A stretch of 64,000 nucleotides of DNA from Vicinamibacterales bacterium (GCA_958296065.1 CATQHX010000015.1:124001-188000), one strand, 5' to 3'. Positions 37,561 to 47,116 are shown, counted from the first letter of the stretch. A program made the numbers and translations. Notes: generated by a model not told the origin, from the sequence alone.

Positions 37561-40212
37561 TCACTCCGCGCGGAGCGTCGTCGCCGGATCGACCTGCGTC
37601 GCGCGGACCGCCGGCACCACGGTAGCGGCGATGCTGACTGCGCCGAGGACGAACACGACACCGGCGACCGTCCACGAATCGAGCGGTAGCGCGTCGGGCG
37701 TCATGCGCCGCAGCGCCACTGTGAAGAGTGCCGCGGCGCCTACTCCCAGCACGCTTCCGGTTGCCGAGAGCACGACCCCCTGGAGCGCGAGGCGAGCCGT
37801 GACCCGTGCGCGCGAAGCGCCCAGCGCCAGACGAATGCCGATCTCCTTCGTCCGCTGCGCCACCGTGTAGGCGACGAAGCCGTACAGACCCGCGGCTGCC
37901 AGTGTCAGCGCCGCGACGGCGAACAGACCCAGCAGGAACGTGCGGGAGCGCGTCGCGGCGATCGCTGCGCCGACCACCTCGTCCATCGTGCGAATCGCGG
38001 TGATTGGAAGCAGCGGATCGGCCTCGCCGATCACCCGCTCGACAGACCGGACCAGACCGGTCGCGCCCTGTCGAGTACGTAGCACCCAGTTCACCTGCAA
38101 GAACCCGTGGGCCTCCGCGAGCAGGTCATCCGGCACCTGCTCAACCGGCACGAAGACGGTCGGCCGGGTCGCAGTCACGCCGCGCGTTCGTACGTCTCCG
38201 AGAATGCCGACGACTTCGCGCATCTGGTCGTCCACTTCGCCGGCAGTCATCTGCAGGCGTGTGCCGAGGACGGCCCGGCCCCCGAACCGGCTGGCGAACA
38301 TCTCGTTGACCAGCGCCACCGGTGGTGCGGCGGCGCGGTGGTCGGCCGCGCTGAACGCCCGGCCGGCCACCAGTGGAATCCGCAGGACATCGAGATAGTC
38401 GCCCGCGACGTAGCGCCAGTCCGCTTCCGCGGGCTCCATCCGGTTGTCGGGTCTCTGCAGCAGCAGCATCTGCAGACCACGCTCGACCGGCAGGTTGTTC
38501 GCCACGGCGGCAGCCTCGACCCCGGGCAGCTGCGCCAGTTCCGTCAACGTGCGCCGATAGAGTGCCGCAACGGCGTCGCGTGACCCGTAGGCGGGTCCTT
38601 CCAGCGACGCGCGGGCCGTGAGCACGTTGGCCGGATCGAACCCGAGATCCGACGTGCTGAGTCCGGCGAACGTACGCAGAAACACGCCGGCGCTAACCAA
38701 CAGCATCGTGCAGAGCGCGACCTGGGCGACTACCAGCGACCGCCGCATCCAGGACGCGTGGGCCGTGGTCACGCTGCGCGACTGGCCAGCGCGAAGTGTG
38801 TCCGCAGCTTCGCTGCGCACTGCCAGCGCGCCCGGCAACAACCCGAAGAGCACGCCGGACAAGACCGCGATCGCGACCGCCCCGAACAGTACCGGCCCAT
38901 CGACGGTGATGTCCCAGATCGCAAGGCGCGGCCGTAGCGCGACCAACCCGGAAACGCCCGTTGCCGCGGCCAGGGCGCCGACCGCCCCTCCGGCCGTGGC
39001 CAGCAACACGCTCTCGGTCAGGAGCTGCCGAAGCAGCCGCCCGCGAAGCCCGCCGAGCGCCGCCCGGAGGGCCAGCTCCTGCCGGCGTCCCACGGTGCGG
39101 GCCACCTGCAGCCCCGCCGCGTTGGCGCAGACCAGCAAGAGGATGGCGCCGACAGCGGCGGTCAGGAACCAGACGAGGCCGCCGGTCCCGGCCGCAACGG
39201 ACTCATGATAAGACTGCACGTCGAGCCGTGCTTCGTCGCGCGGGTCCCGCAGGTCGGCGTGCAGGTCAGTGCTTGCGGCCCGCAGCTCCGCCTGCGCTTG
39301 CGCCGGAGTCCATCCCGCCCCGAGCCGGCCAATCAGCCGATAGTTCTGGTCGCCCCCGCTGGGATCGGGGCGGAACGGCGTCCAGGCATCCGCCTGTTCG
39401 AACGACCAGAAGCCCGACGGCATCACCCCGATGACCGTGTGGGGCCGGCCACCGAGCCGTACGACCTGACCGATGATGCCGTGATCGCCTCCGAAATGAC
39501 CGGCCCAGACGTCGTGGCTGAGCACCACCGTGGATGGAGCGACCTCATCGTCGCGCGAGAAGGCCCGTCCCAGCCGTGGCGCGACCTCGAAGACCTGGAA
39601 GTAATCTGCGGTCACCTCGACTCTGGAAATGAACGTCGACCCGTGTTGGCTGACGAGGTTGATCCCCGGGCTGATGCCGATGCCGGCGAGCGCCTCGAAG
39701 GCCTTGCTGCGGTCGCGAAGAACGGCGACGTTTCGTTGTGGGTGGAACTCGTTCGCTCCCCTGAACCGGGAGTCGTGGCGAACCACGCTCACGATCCGAT
39801 CCGGCTCCGGGAATGGCAGCGGGCGAACGAACACTGCGTTGATCACGCTCACCATCACGGTCGCCCCGCCGAGGCCGAGACCCAGGACGAGGACGGCCGA
39901 GATCGCGAACCCGGGGTTCTTGGCGAGCGTGCGGGCGCCGACCCGAAGGTCCTGCCAGAAATCGGCCAGGAGCCGTTGCCACCGTTGCTGCCGTTCCCAC
40001 GACTGATCGATGTCCACACATGCCTCCTTGACCTCCGCGTAGTCGCCGAAGCGCCGCTCGGCCTCCGCTCTGGCCTCGGCCGGGCGGTGGCCTTCGCGCA
40101 CGAGCAGCTCGACAAGCTCCCCCAGGTGATGGTCGAGCTCCGCATCGACGTCTGCGGAAGCGTCGGATCCCCAGAACCGGAGATAGCGCCGCCACATCGG
40201 TGTTCGCCCCAT
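37561..40212 (-). CDS. ADOP-type MacB/FtsX permease
   Basis: 883 residues. A cytoplasmic N-terminal segment (DVDAELDHHLGELVELLVRE and AEAERRFGDYAEVKEACVDI) is the hallmark of the Acidobacterial 'ADOP' family. Then a first membrane helix near 103-125 (AISAVLVLGLGLGGATVMVS), a MacB-type periplasmic domain (PDRIVSVVRHDSRFRG, SRDDEVAPSTVVLSHDVWAG), two central FtsX membrane blocks (LLLVCANAAGLQVARTVGRR), a second periplasmic domain, and a C-terminal FtsX block ending RATQVDPATTLRAE. It lies 91 bp upstream of the adaptor gene and 13 bp after padR. It probably acts with the separate MacB-like ATPase; substrate unknown. Confidence 0.92.
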   Translation of the reverse strand: MGRTPMWRRYLRFWGSDASADVDAELDHHLGELVELLVREGHRPAEARAEAERRFGDYAEVKEACVDIDQSWERQQRWQRLLADFWQDLRVGARTLAKNPGFAISAVLVLGLGLGGATVMVSVINAVFVRPLPFPEPDRIVSVVRHDSRFRGANEFHPQRNVAVLRDRSKAFEALAGIGISPGINLVSQHGSTFISRVEVTADYFQVFEVAPRLGRAFSRDDEVAPSTVVLSHDVWAGHFGGDHGIIGQVVRLGGRPHTVIGVMPSGFWSFEQADAWTPFRPDPSGGDQNYRLIGRLGAGWTPAQAQAELRAASTDLHADLRDPRDEARLDVQSYHESVAAGTGGLVWFLTAAVGAILLLVCANAAGLQVARTVGRRQELALRAALGGLRGRLLRQLLTESVLLATAGGAVGALAAATGVSGLVALRPRLAIWDITVDGPVLFGAVAIAVLSGVLFGLLPGALAVRSEAADTLRAGQSRSVTTAHASWMRRSLVVAQVALCTMLLVSAGVFLRTFAGLSTSDLGFDPANVLTARASLEGPAYGSRDAVAALYRRTLTELAQLPGVEAAAVANNLPVERGLQMLLLQRPDNRMEPAEADWRYVAGDYLDVLRIPLVAGRAFSAADHRAAAPPVALVNEMFASRFGGRAVLGTRLQMTAGEVDDQMREVVGILGDVRTRGVTATRPTVFVPVEQVPDDLLAEAHGFLQVNWVLRTRQGATGLVRSVERVIGEADPLLPITAIRTMDEVVGAAIAATRSRTFLLGLFAVAALTLAAAGLYGFVAYTVAQRTKEIGIRLALGASRARVTARLALQGVVLSATGSVLGVGAAALFTVALRRMTPDALPLDSWTVAGVVFVLGAVSIAATVVPAVRATQVDPATTLRAE

Positions 40213-40225
40213 CTGCAGACCTCCG

Positions 40226-40567
40226 CTAGACAGCTTCCGCCGCCCGCAGCACCTTGCCGATGGCCGCCGCGAATGCCGCCCATCCCTCGGTCTCGCTCTG
40301 GAGCCGAGCTCGGCCGCGCGACGTCAGCCGGTAGAGCTTCACCTTCCGGTTGTTGTCCGAGATCCCCCATTCGGACTCCAGCCAACCGCGCCGCTCCATG
40401 CGGTGCAGCGCCGGGTAGAGCGAGCCTTCCTCGAGTTGCAGCTCGTCATCAGACGTCTGCTCCAGCCAGCGCGCGATGCCGAAGCCGTGGCGAGGACCGC
40501 CACGCAGCGTCGTCAGGATCAGCAACTCGACCGTGCCCCGCAACATCTCCGGATTCCGCTGGACCAT
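40226..40567 (-). CDS. PadR-family transcriptional regulator
   Basis: 113 residues with the winged-helix PadR pattern: LRGTVELLILTTLRGGPRHG, LQLEEGSLYPALHRMERRGW and NRKVKLYRLTSRGRARLQ. Dimerisation helix at the C-terminus. It directly precedes the ADOP permease in the same operon (13-bp gap), the usual arrangement, and presumably represses its own operon through the palindrome just upstream. Confidence 0.93.
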   Translation of the reverse strand: MVQRNPEMLRGTVELLILTTLRGGPRHGFGIARWLEQTSDDELQLEEGSLYPALHRMERRGWLESEWGISDNNRKVKLYRLTSRGRARLQSETEGWAAFAAAIGKVLRAAEAV

Positions 40568-40589
40568 GCCTTACCTCTCCCTTTCTATC

Positions 40590-40615
40590 TATGCATACGT
40601 TGTCTAAGTATAGAC
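40590..40615. promoter_or_regulatory. Candidate PadR operator and promoter
   Basis: Two adjacent palindromes in an AT-rich island 23-48 bp upstream of padR: TATGCATA (40590-40597) and GTCTAAGTATAGAC (40602-40615). In such a GC-rich region these are conspicuous. Overlap with the padR promoter would give autoregulation. Confidence 0.55.
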
Positions 40616-40694
40616 GGTTCCCATGGACTGTCAAGGTATAGGGGCGGCACCCAACCCGGCGAGGTCAAACGAGGTCGGTGACGACGGAGTCCGC

Positions 40695-43349
40695 CTAATC
40701 CATCCGCAGGGCGGCGAGCGGGTCGACGCGGGCGGCGCGCCGCGCGGGCAGATAGGCGGCGCCGGCAGCCACGAGCAGGAGCAGCGCCGACACGGCGGCC
40801 AGCGTTGCGGCATCGAACGGGGCGATGTCGACGAGCAGGCTGCCGAGGGAGCGCGAGACGAGCAGGGACGCCAACAGACCGATCGAAACACCCGTGCCGG
40901 CCAGACCGATCGCCCCGCGGACGATCATCCCCACGACGTGGCGGGGTTCGGCTCCCATCGCCAGACGCAGGCCGATCTCGCGGGTCCGTTGCGCCGTGGC
41001 GACCGCGATCACGCCGTAGATGCCGAGGGTGGCCAGCACGAGGGCCGCCACGCCGAACAGCGTCAGCAAGGTCGTGGTGAACCGGCGCGCCGCAAGCGTG
41101 TCTGACAACAATTGCTCGACGGTGGCGACGCTGTAGAAGGTCTGCAACGGGTCGGCGTCCCAGACGACATCCTGGATCGCCGCGACGCTGGCCCCCGGAT
41201 CCCCGGCTGTCCGCACGACGTAGGTCATCGAGCCGTCCGGGACCTGCGCGTGCGGGACGAACAGCTCCGCGCGCGGGGGAGTGTCGTAGCCCCCGGGGCG
41301 GATTTCGCCCACGACGCCGATGATCTCCGCGTCGATGTCTCCCCTGAACACGACGGACAAGGACACGCGCCGGCCAACCGGGTCCGTATCCGGCCAGTGC
41401 TGCCGCGCCAGCGCCTCGTTGATGACAACCACGGCCGGCTGTTCTGCGTCGTCGCGCGCGTCGAACCAGCGGCCCGCCCGCAGAGGGATACCCATCGCGT
41501 CCAGGTACCCGGGCGTCGCGGTGGAGACGGCGGCCGACGGCTCCTCGCCGGGTGGAAACGGCGGCCGGTCATCGAGCTGCAGCAGTCTCTGCCTGGTGAC
41601 GTCGGCCAGTCCCAACGGGAAGGCCGATACCGCCCCGGCGGCGGTGACGCCCGGCAGCGCGCGGATGCCGTCGAGGGTCTCGCGAAAGAAGTTGGCGGTG
41701 GCCGCCAGCCCGTCGTCGCGGTAATGAAACACCTGCAGCGTCACCGTGTTCGCCGGGGCAAAGCCCAGGTCGACGTTCACCAGGCGCACGAAGCTCTGCA
41801 GGAGCAGGCCCGCGCCGACGAGCAGCACCAGCGCCAGGGCGACCTCCGTCGTCACCAGTACCCGGCGCAGCCGCTGCTGCACCGCGTTGGCGCCGGTGCG
41901 CTGGCCGCGGAGCAGGTCGTGCACGTTCTGCCGGACCACGTGCAGGGCGGGCGCCATCCCGCACGCCAGGGTCGTAACGCCGACGAGGCCGGCGGTGAAC
42001 CCGAGGAGCCGCGGATTCATGGCGACCTGCCCCAGACGCGGCACGTCGGCCGGCATGAACGCGGTGATCGCCTCAAGCGAGGCGGCCGCGAAGGCGAAGC
42101 CGCCGGCGCCGCCCAGGGCCGCGATCACGGCGCTCTCGGTCAGCAGTTGCCGCAGCAGGCGGCCGCGGCCGCCGCCGACCGCCATCCGCACCGCAAACTC
42201 GGGAGCGCGTCGCGTGCAGCGGGCCAGCATCAGGTTCGCGACGTTCACGCACGCGATCAGCAATACGAAGAGCACCGCGCCCTGCAGCAGCAGCAACGTC
42301 GGCCGCACCGCTTCGACCTGCCGTGCCTGCAGCGGGATGACCCGCGCGCCGACATCCGCGTTCGTGCGCGGGTGCTCCTGGGCGAGCCGGGCCGCGACGG
42401 CGTCCATCTCCGCCTGTGCTTCGGTCCGCGTCACCTCCGAGCGCAGCCGTCCGATCACGTGCCACCAGCCGGGGCCGCGGCTCGAGGTCTCGTACTCCGA
42501 GAACGTCTTCGGCAGGAAGAAGTCGCGTTCCCCGCGTCGCTCGAGGCCCAGCTCGAAGTCCGGACCGAGCACGCCGATCACGGTGTACGGCTCGCCTTCC
42601 AGCACCAGCGAGCGCCCGATGATGTCCACCTCGCCCCCGAAGCGCCGCTGCCACAGACCGTTGGTCAGGACGATGACGCCGCTGCCCGGCAGGTACTCCT
42701 CCGGCAGGAACGTGCGACCGTGGACAGCGTTGACGCCCAGCATCTCGAAGAAGCCTTCCGAGACGAGCGATCCGGTGAGTATCTCCGGCTCGCCTGCGCC
42801 GGTGAAATCCAGCGACCAGGGTTCTATCGCCGTCACGCGTTCGAAACTCCGGACCCGATCTCGCCAGTCCAGGAAATCCGCGGGACCGACCGGCACGGGA
42901 CGGTTCCCATCGTCCGGATCGGTCTGCCAGAGCGTCACGAGCCGCTCCGGGTCGGAGAAGGAGGGCGGCTGGAGAAGCACGGCGTCGACGACGGAAAAGA
43001 TGGCCGTCGTCGCGCCGACCGACAGCGTCAGGGTCAGCACCGTGGCCGCCGCGAAACCGGGATGCCGGCGCAGCAACCACAAACCGTGGCGGACGTCCCG
43101 GAGCGCCGCCTCCACAGATGCTCCGAAACGCGACGCGCGGACGTGGTCCCTGGTCGACGTCAGGCCACCGAGGGCCGCCAGCGCCTGCCGGCGGGCTTCC
43201 GCCGCCGGCAGGCCGTTAGCGCGCCGCACCTCGATCTCCCGCGCGAGGTGATGCTGCAGCTCGTCGTCAAGCTCGCGGTCCGCCCGGTCGCCGTCGAGAA
43301 GCACTCGCAACCGAGCTCGCCACGCGTACAGCCACCGCTCCCAGGACAT
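40695..43349 (-). CDS. ADOP-type MacB/FtsX permease
   Basis: 884 residues with the same layout as its neighbour: N-terminal ADOP segment (DRELDDELQHHLAREIEVRR), first membrane helix (ATVLTLTLSVGATTAIFSVV), MacB-type periplasmic domain (LEGEPYTVIGVLGPDFELGL), FtsX blocks (FVLLIACVNVANLMLARCTR) and C-terminal block ending RRAARVDPLAALRMD. Only 3 bp separate it from the PadR gene upstream. It is a diverged paralogue of the 37561-40212 gene, so the cluster likely handles two substrates or forms a heteromeric permease. Confidence 0.92.
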   Translation of the reverse strand: MSWERWLYAWRARLRVLLDGDRADRELDDELQHHLAREIEVRRANGLPAAEARRQALAALGGLTSTRDHVRASRFGASVEAALRDVRHGLWLLRRHPGFAAATVLTLTLSVGATTAIFSVVDAVLLQPPSFSDPERLVTLWQTDPDDGNRPVPVGPADFLDWRDRVRSFERVTAIEPWSLDFTGAGEPEILTGSLVSEGFFEMLGVNAVHGRTFLPEEYLPGSGVIVLTNGLWQRRFGGEVDIIGRSLVLEGEPYTVIGVLGPDFELGLERRGERDFFLPKTFSEYETSSRGPGWWHVIGRLRSEVTRTEAQAEMDAVAARLAQEHPRTNADVGARVIPLQARQVEAVRPTLLLLQGAVLFVLLIACVNVANLMLARCTRRAPEFAVRMAVGGGRGRLLRQLLTESAVIAALGGAGGFAFAAASLEAITAFMPADVPRLGQVAMNPRLLGFTAGLVGVTTLACGMAPALHVVRQNVHDLLRGQRTGANAVQQRLRRVLVTTEVALALVLLVGAGLLLQSFVRLVNVDLGFAPANTVTLQVFHYRDDGLAATANFFRETLDGIRALPGVTAAGAVSAFPLGLADVTRQRLLQLDDRPPFPPGEEPSAAVSTATPGYLDAMGIPLRAGRWFDARDDAEQPAVVVINEALARQHWPDTDPVGRRVSLSVVFRGDIDAEIIGVVGEIRPGGYDTPPRAELFVPHAQVPDGSMTYVVRTAGDPGASVAAIQDVVWDADPLQTFYSVATVEQLLSDTLAARRFTTTLLTLFGVAALVLATLGIYGVIAVATAQRTREIGLRLAMGAEPRHVVGMIVRGAIGLAGTGVSIGLLASLLVSRSLGSLLVDIAPFDAATLAAVSALLLLVAAGAAYLPARRAARVDPLAALRMD

Positions 43350-43352
43350 GCC

Positions 43353-43688
43353 TCACACCTCGGTCAGGCGCACGACGTGGGTGATGGCCTGCGACAGCCG
43401 CTCCCAGTTCGCGGCCTCCTGCCTGAGGTAGCGGCGTCCGGGCGGCGTCAGCGAGTAGATCTTCGCGCGCCGGTTGTTCTCGGTGTTCCGCCACTCCGCA
43501 CTGATCCAGCCCTGCTGCTCCAGCTTGTGCAGCGCCGGGTAGAGTGAGCCGTCGCTCACCTGCAGCGCGTCGTTCGAGACCTGCTTCAGGCGCTGGCCGA
43601 TGGCCCATCCGCTTCGCGGCTCCAGGTCGAGGATCTTCAGAATCAGAAGATCCAGCGTCCCCTGGACGAGGTTCGATGGCTTGCTCAT
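43353..43688 (-). CDS. PadR-family transcriptional regulator
   Basis: 111 residues; LVQGTLDLLILKILDLEPRS, LQVSDGSLYPALHKLEQQGW and NRRAKIYSLTPPGRRYLRQE give the PadR winged helix. Paired with the ADOP permease immediately downstream. Paralogue of the 40226 gene. Confidence 0.93.
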   Translation of the reverse strand: MSKPSNLVQGTLDLLILKILDLEPRSGWAIGQRLKQVSNDALQVSDGSLYPALHKLEQQGWISAEWRNTENNRRAKIYSLTPPGRRYLRQEAANWERLSQAITHVVRLTEV

Positions 43689-43729
43689 CCCTGACCACTC
43701 CTCCCGGTTGCTCGATACCGGTGCTTACT

Positions 43730-43980
43730 CGGTGCGGTTCCGGAAACGGCGGCGGCAGCAGAACCGCGTCGACGATCGAGAAGATGGTCGTGGTCGCGCC
43801 GATCGCGAGCGCCAGGGTCAGCACCATCGTCGCCGCGAAGCCGGGCTCCTCGGCGCAGCAGCCGCAGGCCATAGCGGCCATCCTGGAAGAGCTGCTTCAG
43901 GGTGGCGCCGGAGTGGGTTACCCTCTCCCTGCCCTCCAACATCGCCTGACCCACGCCCGACCGCTTGGTCATCGGATGCT
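43730..43980 (-). pseudogene. ADOP permease, N-terminal fragment
   Basis: In two frames: LKQLFQDGRYGLRLLRR then PGFAATMVLTLALAIGATTT and FSIVDAVLLPPPFPEPHR, the start of a third ADOP permease. It is cut at about 43738 just upstream of padR, with a 1-nt shift between the pieces. About 80 of 800+ residues remain. Confidence 0.8.
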
Positions 43981-43985
43981 CCTCT

Positions 43986-44024
43986 CGGTTACCGGGCAAG
44001 GTACCATAACTCCCCTCGGTAAAC
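43986..44024 (-). promoter_or_regulatory. TTACCGAG motif pair upstream of the ADOP fragment
   Basis: TTTACCGAGGGGAG and, 22 bp later, GGTAACCGAGAGGAGC, matching the pair at 37481-37522 in sequence and order. A shared regulator is plausible. Confidence 0.35.
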
Positions 44025-44320
44025 AAGATGAACAGGCGTCGGATCTCGGCGCGCTGTGCGGGCGTGATCATCGTCCCTCCTTGTGCGGTCGGGAAGAGCT
44101 TTCTCGCTTGTGCATTCGTCGAGCGGGCATGCCGCCGCGGCTTCACCGCGCGCTACCTCCGCATGCCGCGCCTGCTGCACGAGCTGGCCGTCGGCCGCGG
44201 GGACGGCTCCTATACGCGACTGCTCACCCGTCTGGCGAAGCTCGACCTGCTCGCCATCGACGACTGGATGCTGGCGCCGCTGCGCGACACCGAGCGGCGC
44301 GCGGTTCGCGCGGTCGGCCT
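44025..44320. mobile_element. Scrambled IS21-family remnants (istA start and istB piece)
   Basis: On the minus strand MITPAQRAEIRRLF (about 44028-44069) is the characteristic start of a second IstA type. On the plus strand, from about 44085, VGKSFLACAFVERACRRGFT, LLHELAVGRGDGSYTRLLTR and LLAIDDWMLAPLRDTERR are IstB from the Walker A lysine through Walker B. The two pieces abut in opposite orientation, so this is a rearranged fossil of an IS unrelated in detail to the intact element at 493-3730. Confidence 0.75.
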
Positions 44321-44669
44321 CGACCTCAGCCGACGCTCGTCGAAAGCACCGTACTCGCCGTCACTCGAGCAGGTGGTGGCCGAGGCGGACCGACAAGTGG
44401 CGCGCGAGCGGCGGGAGCCCGATCGTCATCCGCCGCGCTCCGAGGCGGCTCCCATGACACACACAAGGCCGGCGAGACGGCCCCTCCACCGAGTCCCGCC
44501 ACCGACGCACGGTCGGCCGGCTACGGCGTCGACCGGTCCGGGAACCTGGAGTCTTCCCGGCCCGCGGCGGACATCCCGGCGACCGGCCCTGAGACGTCTG
44601 TGCTCGGTGCGAGGACCGCTCGGTGCGCAGGCGTTCGGGGGCATTGCACTCGGCGCGTGCTGCCAGCCT

Positions 44670-45125
44670 TTGAAGTCGCTGTACTCGGCGGGTTCCTGAA
44701 GAGGGGGCGTCTGTGTGCGTGCAGGGCGCTGTCGGTGGTCCTGGCGTTACCGTCTTGAAACACGCGCCGCACTGGGCTGGAGTTCAGTAAAGATGCCCTG
44801 CTCGGTGTGGACTCGGTCCCTGATCGGCGTGCTGCTCGGTGCGGTCGCCCGAGTAGCGCACTGCCTGCTGGCCCGGGGCTGTTGCTCTCGGTGCGTGCGG
44901 ACGGGCGTCGGCCCGGATTCCGATGCGCGCCGCCGTGTGCGCGCTTGCCGGCGTTGACGGCAAACCGCCGGGTGCGCCCCTTGAGGCGGTATCCGGTTGC
45001 GTGCCGCCTCGCTCCCGAGAGACGTTCAGTTCAGTGCGGGCAACCTCGGGCGGCTGTGTGCGGAGGAGGTCGAGCTGCTCGGTGCGGCCGCCGCGCTGAC
45101 CGTCGTGGTGCTCGATGCCGCTCCT
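44670..45125. repeat. Dispersed about 450-bp repeat, copy 2
   Basis: Same ordered blocks as 25190-25590 (TTGAAGTCGCTGTACTCGGC, CTGCTCGGTGTGGACTCGG, TCAGTGCGGGCAACCTCG), extended at the end by TGTGCGGAGGAGGTCGAGCT. Surrounding 44400-45735 has no gene I can support. Confidence 0.75.
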
Positions 45126-45735
45126 CAAGGACGTTGGCGTCGACGATGGCCTCGGCGGTCACCAGGTCGTGATGCTGCAGGATCGCGATCCCCTCGATGC
45201 GGCTGGTGGCCGTCAGGGTCATGCCGGGCAGCCTCCGGCAGTGTGGCCCGCGGTTCCTGCTCGGCTCCTGTGGGCCTTGCGTTCTGCTCGGTGCAGGGTC
45301 ACTGAGGGACCGGCCGCGCGCTGCGAGTCGACGAGGTCACGGTCGATGCGGGCACGCATGTGCGCGAGGCGATTGACGAGGCCGTCGTCGATGACCATGC
45401 GGAGCGCCTCGGCGAGGGCGTCCGGTTTCCTGCCGTGGTCGTTTCCGCGACGGGCTCGCGCTGCTGCCTTGCCGACATCTCGACTGGCTCGGCCACGCTG
45501 CAGAGGTCACCCTTCACAGCCCGCGGCGCCTGCGGCGGTCACCCGAAGACGCGCCGTTGCGCCCGGCCGGCGCGTGGGTCAACCGGACGTCTCCGGCGGA
45601 TTACAGAATTACTGACCCGCGGGTCAGTAAGGACAGTGACGGAAAAACTACGTTGCCACGTTCGCGGGCGCGAGCCCTGCAATCACGGGCCTGGGGCGTC
45701 ACGCCAGTTGGCAAGTTGTGTCGGCGAGCGGCCGC

Positions 45736-46433
45736 GCATCGGGATCAAGGAGGAGTCGCTCACGGCGTACGAGTTGAGCTGCACGGGAACGTTCGGGGGA
45801 AGGACGACAGCCGGAGCAGCCGTCTACCTCAACCGGCGCGACGACCCGATCAGCTTCGTGCCGCTGCCGCCCGACGCCGAGCCCTACACCGCGCAGAACC
45901 CGCCGCCCGGTTGGCTGCTTCCGCCGCAGACCCTGACGTTCATGGCGTTGGCCGGGGTCGTTCTGCCGCGGACCGCGTTCACGTACGTCAACTTGGGGCC
46001 GACGCAGCAGGTCGGCGCCGAGCTGTGGGTCGACCGGCGGATCTCGCGCTCGGCGTCCGCCTGGTTCAACTACTCGTGGCAGGACGAGCCGCGGATCCTG
46101 GACTCGGACAACCCGTTCCTGCCCACTGAGCTCAGCCTGCCGCCGACCCACCGCGTCAACGTCGGCGGCTCCCTGAACGGGTCGCGGTTCCTCGGCAACG
46201 TGTCGGTCAGCGCCGCGTCCGCCGCGTTCTGGTCGGACGTGTTCACGCCGGAATTCCACGGCTACTCGGATGGCTACACGATGGTGAACGGCAGCTTCGG
46301 GATGAAGTGGAGCGACGGCGCGATCACGACGCTGGTCAAGGTGACGAACCTGTTCAACCAGAGCATCCAGCAGCACATCTTCGGAGACATCCTGCGGCGC
46401 ACCGTCGTCGGCGAGGTGCGGTTCAGTCTGTAG
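45736..46433 (+). pseudogene. TonB-dependent receptor, C-terminal barrel fragment
   Basis: About 230 residues of outer-membrane beta strands: RTTAGAAVYLNRRDDPISF, TAFTYVNLGPTQQVGAELWV, SRSASAWFNYSWQDEPRIL, and the ending LVKVTNLFNQSIQQHIFGDI then RRTVVGEVRFSL, with the classic aromatic-free but barrel-like terminus of Acidobacterial TonB receptors. The plug domain and most of the barrel are missing; upstream sequence is decayed repeat DNA. Confidence 0.75.
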
Positions 46434-46662
46434 ACCGGACGCAGCGCTGCGCCGCATGGAGTGCCACTACAACCTCCAGCATGGCGTCGCTGTCGCGACC
46501 GGCTTCGTGGTCCAGCAGGCCCAGCAGGCGCCCGCCCAGATCTCCGACGACGCGGGCCTCCGCGAATTTGCTGGCGCTGATCTGAACCGCGGAATCGTAG
46601 ATGGCGAAGACGAAGGACAGAGAAGGGGGCCTTTCTGCTTGCCATGTCCATGTAGGCATCAC
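46423..46662 (-). CDS. Hypothetical small protein, third of an overlapping trio
   Basis: 79 residues from GTG 46662 or 78 from ATG 46659, both overlapping the upstream stop (GTGATG). Contains SLSFVFAIYDSAVQISASKF and DLGGRLLGLLDHEAGRDSDA. No family recognised. Coupled start codons in this and the two upstream frames support real translation. Confidence 0.4.
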   Translation of the reverse strand: MMPTWTWQAERPPSLSFVFAIYDSAVQISASKFAEARVVGDLGGRLLGLLDHEAGRDSDAMLEVVVALHAAQRCVRSTD

Positions 46663-46859
46663 ACCGGCGGCGCCGGGAGCTTGGCCCGAAGGGAATCGGT
46701 CCTGGTCACGGTGACGATCTTCCGGACGCTCGCCGCTGGGAATGTCATCAACGGCAATCCGTCTTGGTCATGGAACACCAGCAGGTCGTCCTCGGTCGCG
46801 ACGCGGGCCGCTTTGACGAGGGTGTGTGGCCCGTCTCGCCGCTTGACCACAAACAGCAT
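46659..46859 (-). CDS. Hypothetical small protein, second of an overlapping trio
   Basis: 66 residues: MLFVVKRRDGPHTLVKAARV then DLLVFHDQDGLPLMTFPAAS and VRKIVTVTRTDSL. Beta-rich by eye. The ATG shares TGATG with the upstream gene. The frame is also open upstream (VAVEVLPRRDNRVQARRPGR), so a longer original protein or a frameshift at the junction is possible. Confidence 0.45.
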   Translation of the reverse strand: MLFVVKRRDGPHTLVKAARVATEDDLLVFHDQDGLPLMTFPAASVRKIVTVTRTDSLRAKLPAPPV

Positions 46860-47116
46860 CACCCGTCCAGGTCGGCGCGCCTGGACACGGTTGTCCCGGC
46901 GCGGCAGCACTTCCACAGCCACCGCCTGGAGCCGGGCGGCGCGTGGGTTGCCAACGCCTTGGCGCCGACGGCGCCGTGCCAGTCCCCGCGCGGCACATCC
47001 CATGCGTGGTCAACGAGGAACTCCGCTGCCGCGACCGTTTGCTCATGCACGCCCTCCGCGCTGAGGATCGCCCGCGCCGCCGCGACGGCTCGAACCACGC
47101 TCGGTCGCTTTCGCAT
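46859..47116 (-). CDS. Hypothetical small protein, first of an overlapping trio
   Basis: 85 residues: RPSVVRAVAAARAILSAEGV then QTVAAAEFLVDHAWDVPRGD. N-terminal half helical. The last 25 residues are Arg/Cys-rich and may be out of the native frame. No family recognised. Confidence 0.4.
   Translation of the reverse strand: MRKRPSVVRAVAAARAILSAEGVHEQTVAAAEFLVDHAWDVPRGDWHGAVGAKALATHAPPGSRRWLWKCCRAGTTVSRRADLDG

Noticed and set aside
41112..43547. 811-residue plus-strand open frame
   Set aside because: Antisense to the intact ADOP permease and PadR; no domain features.
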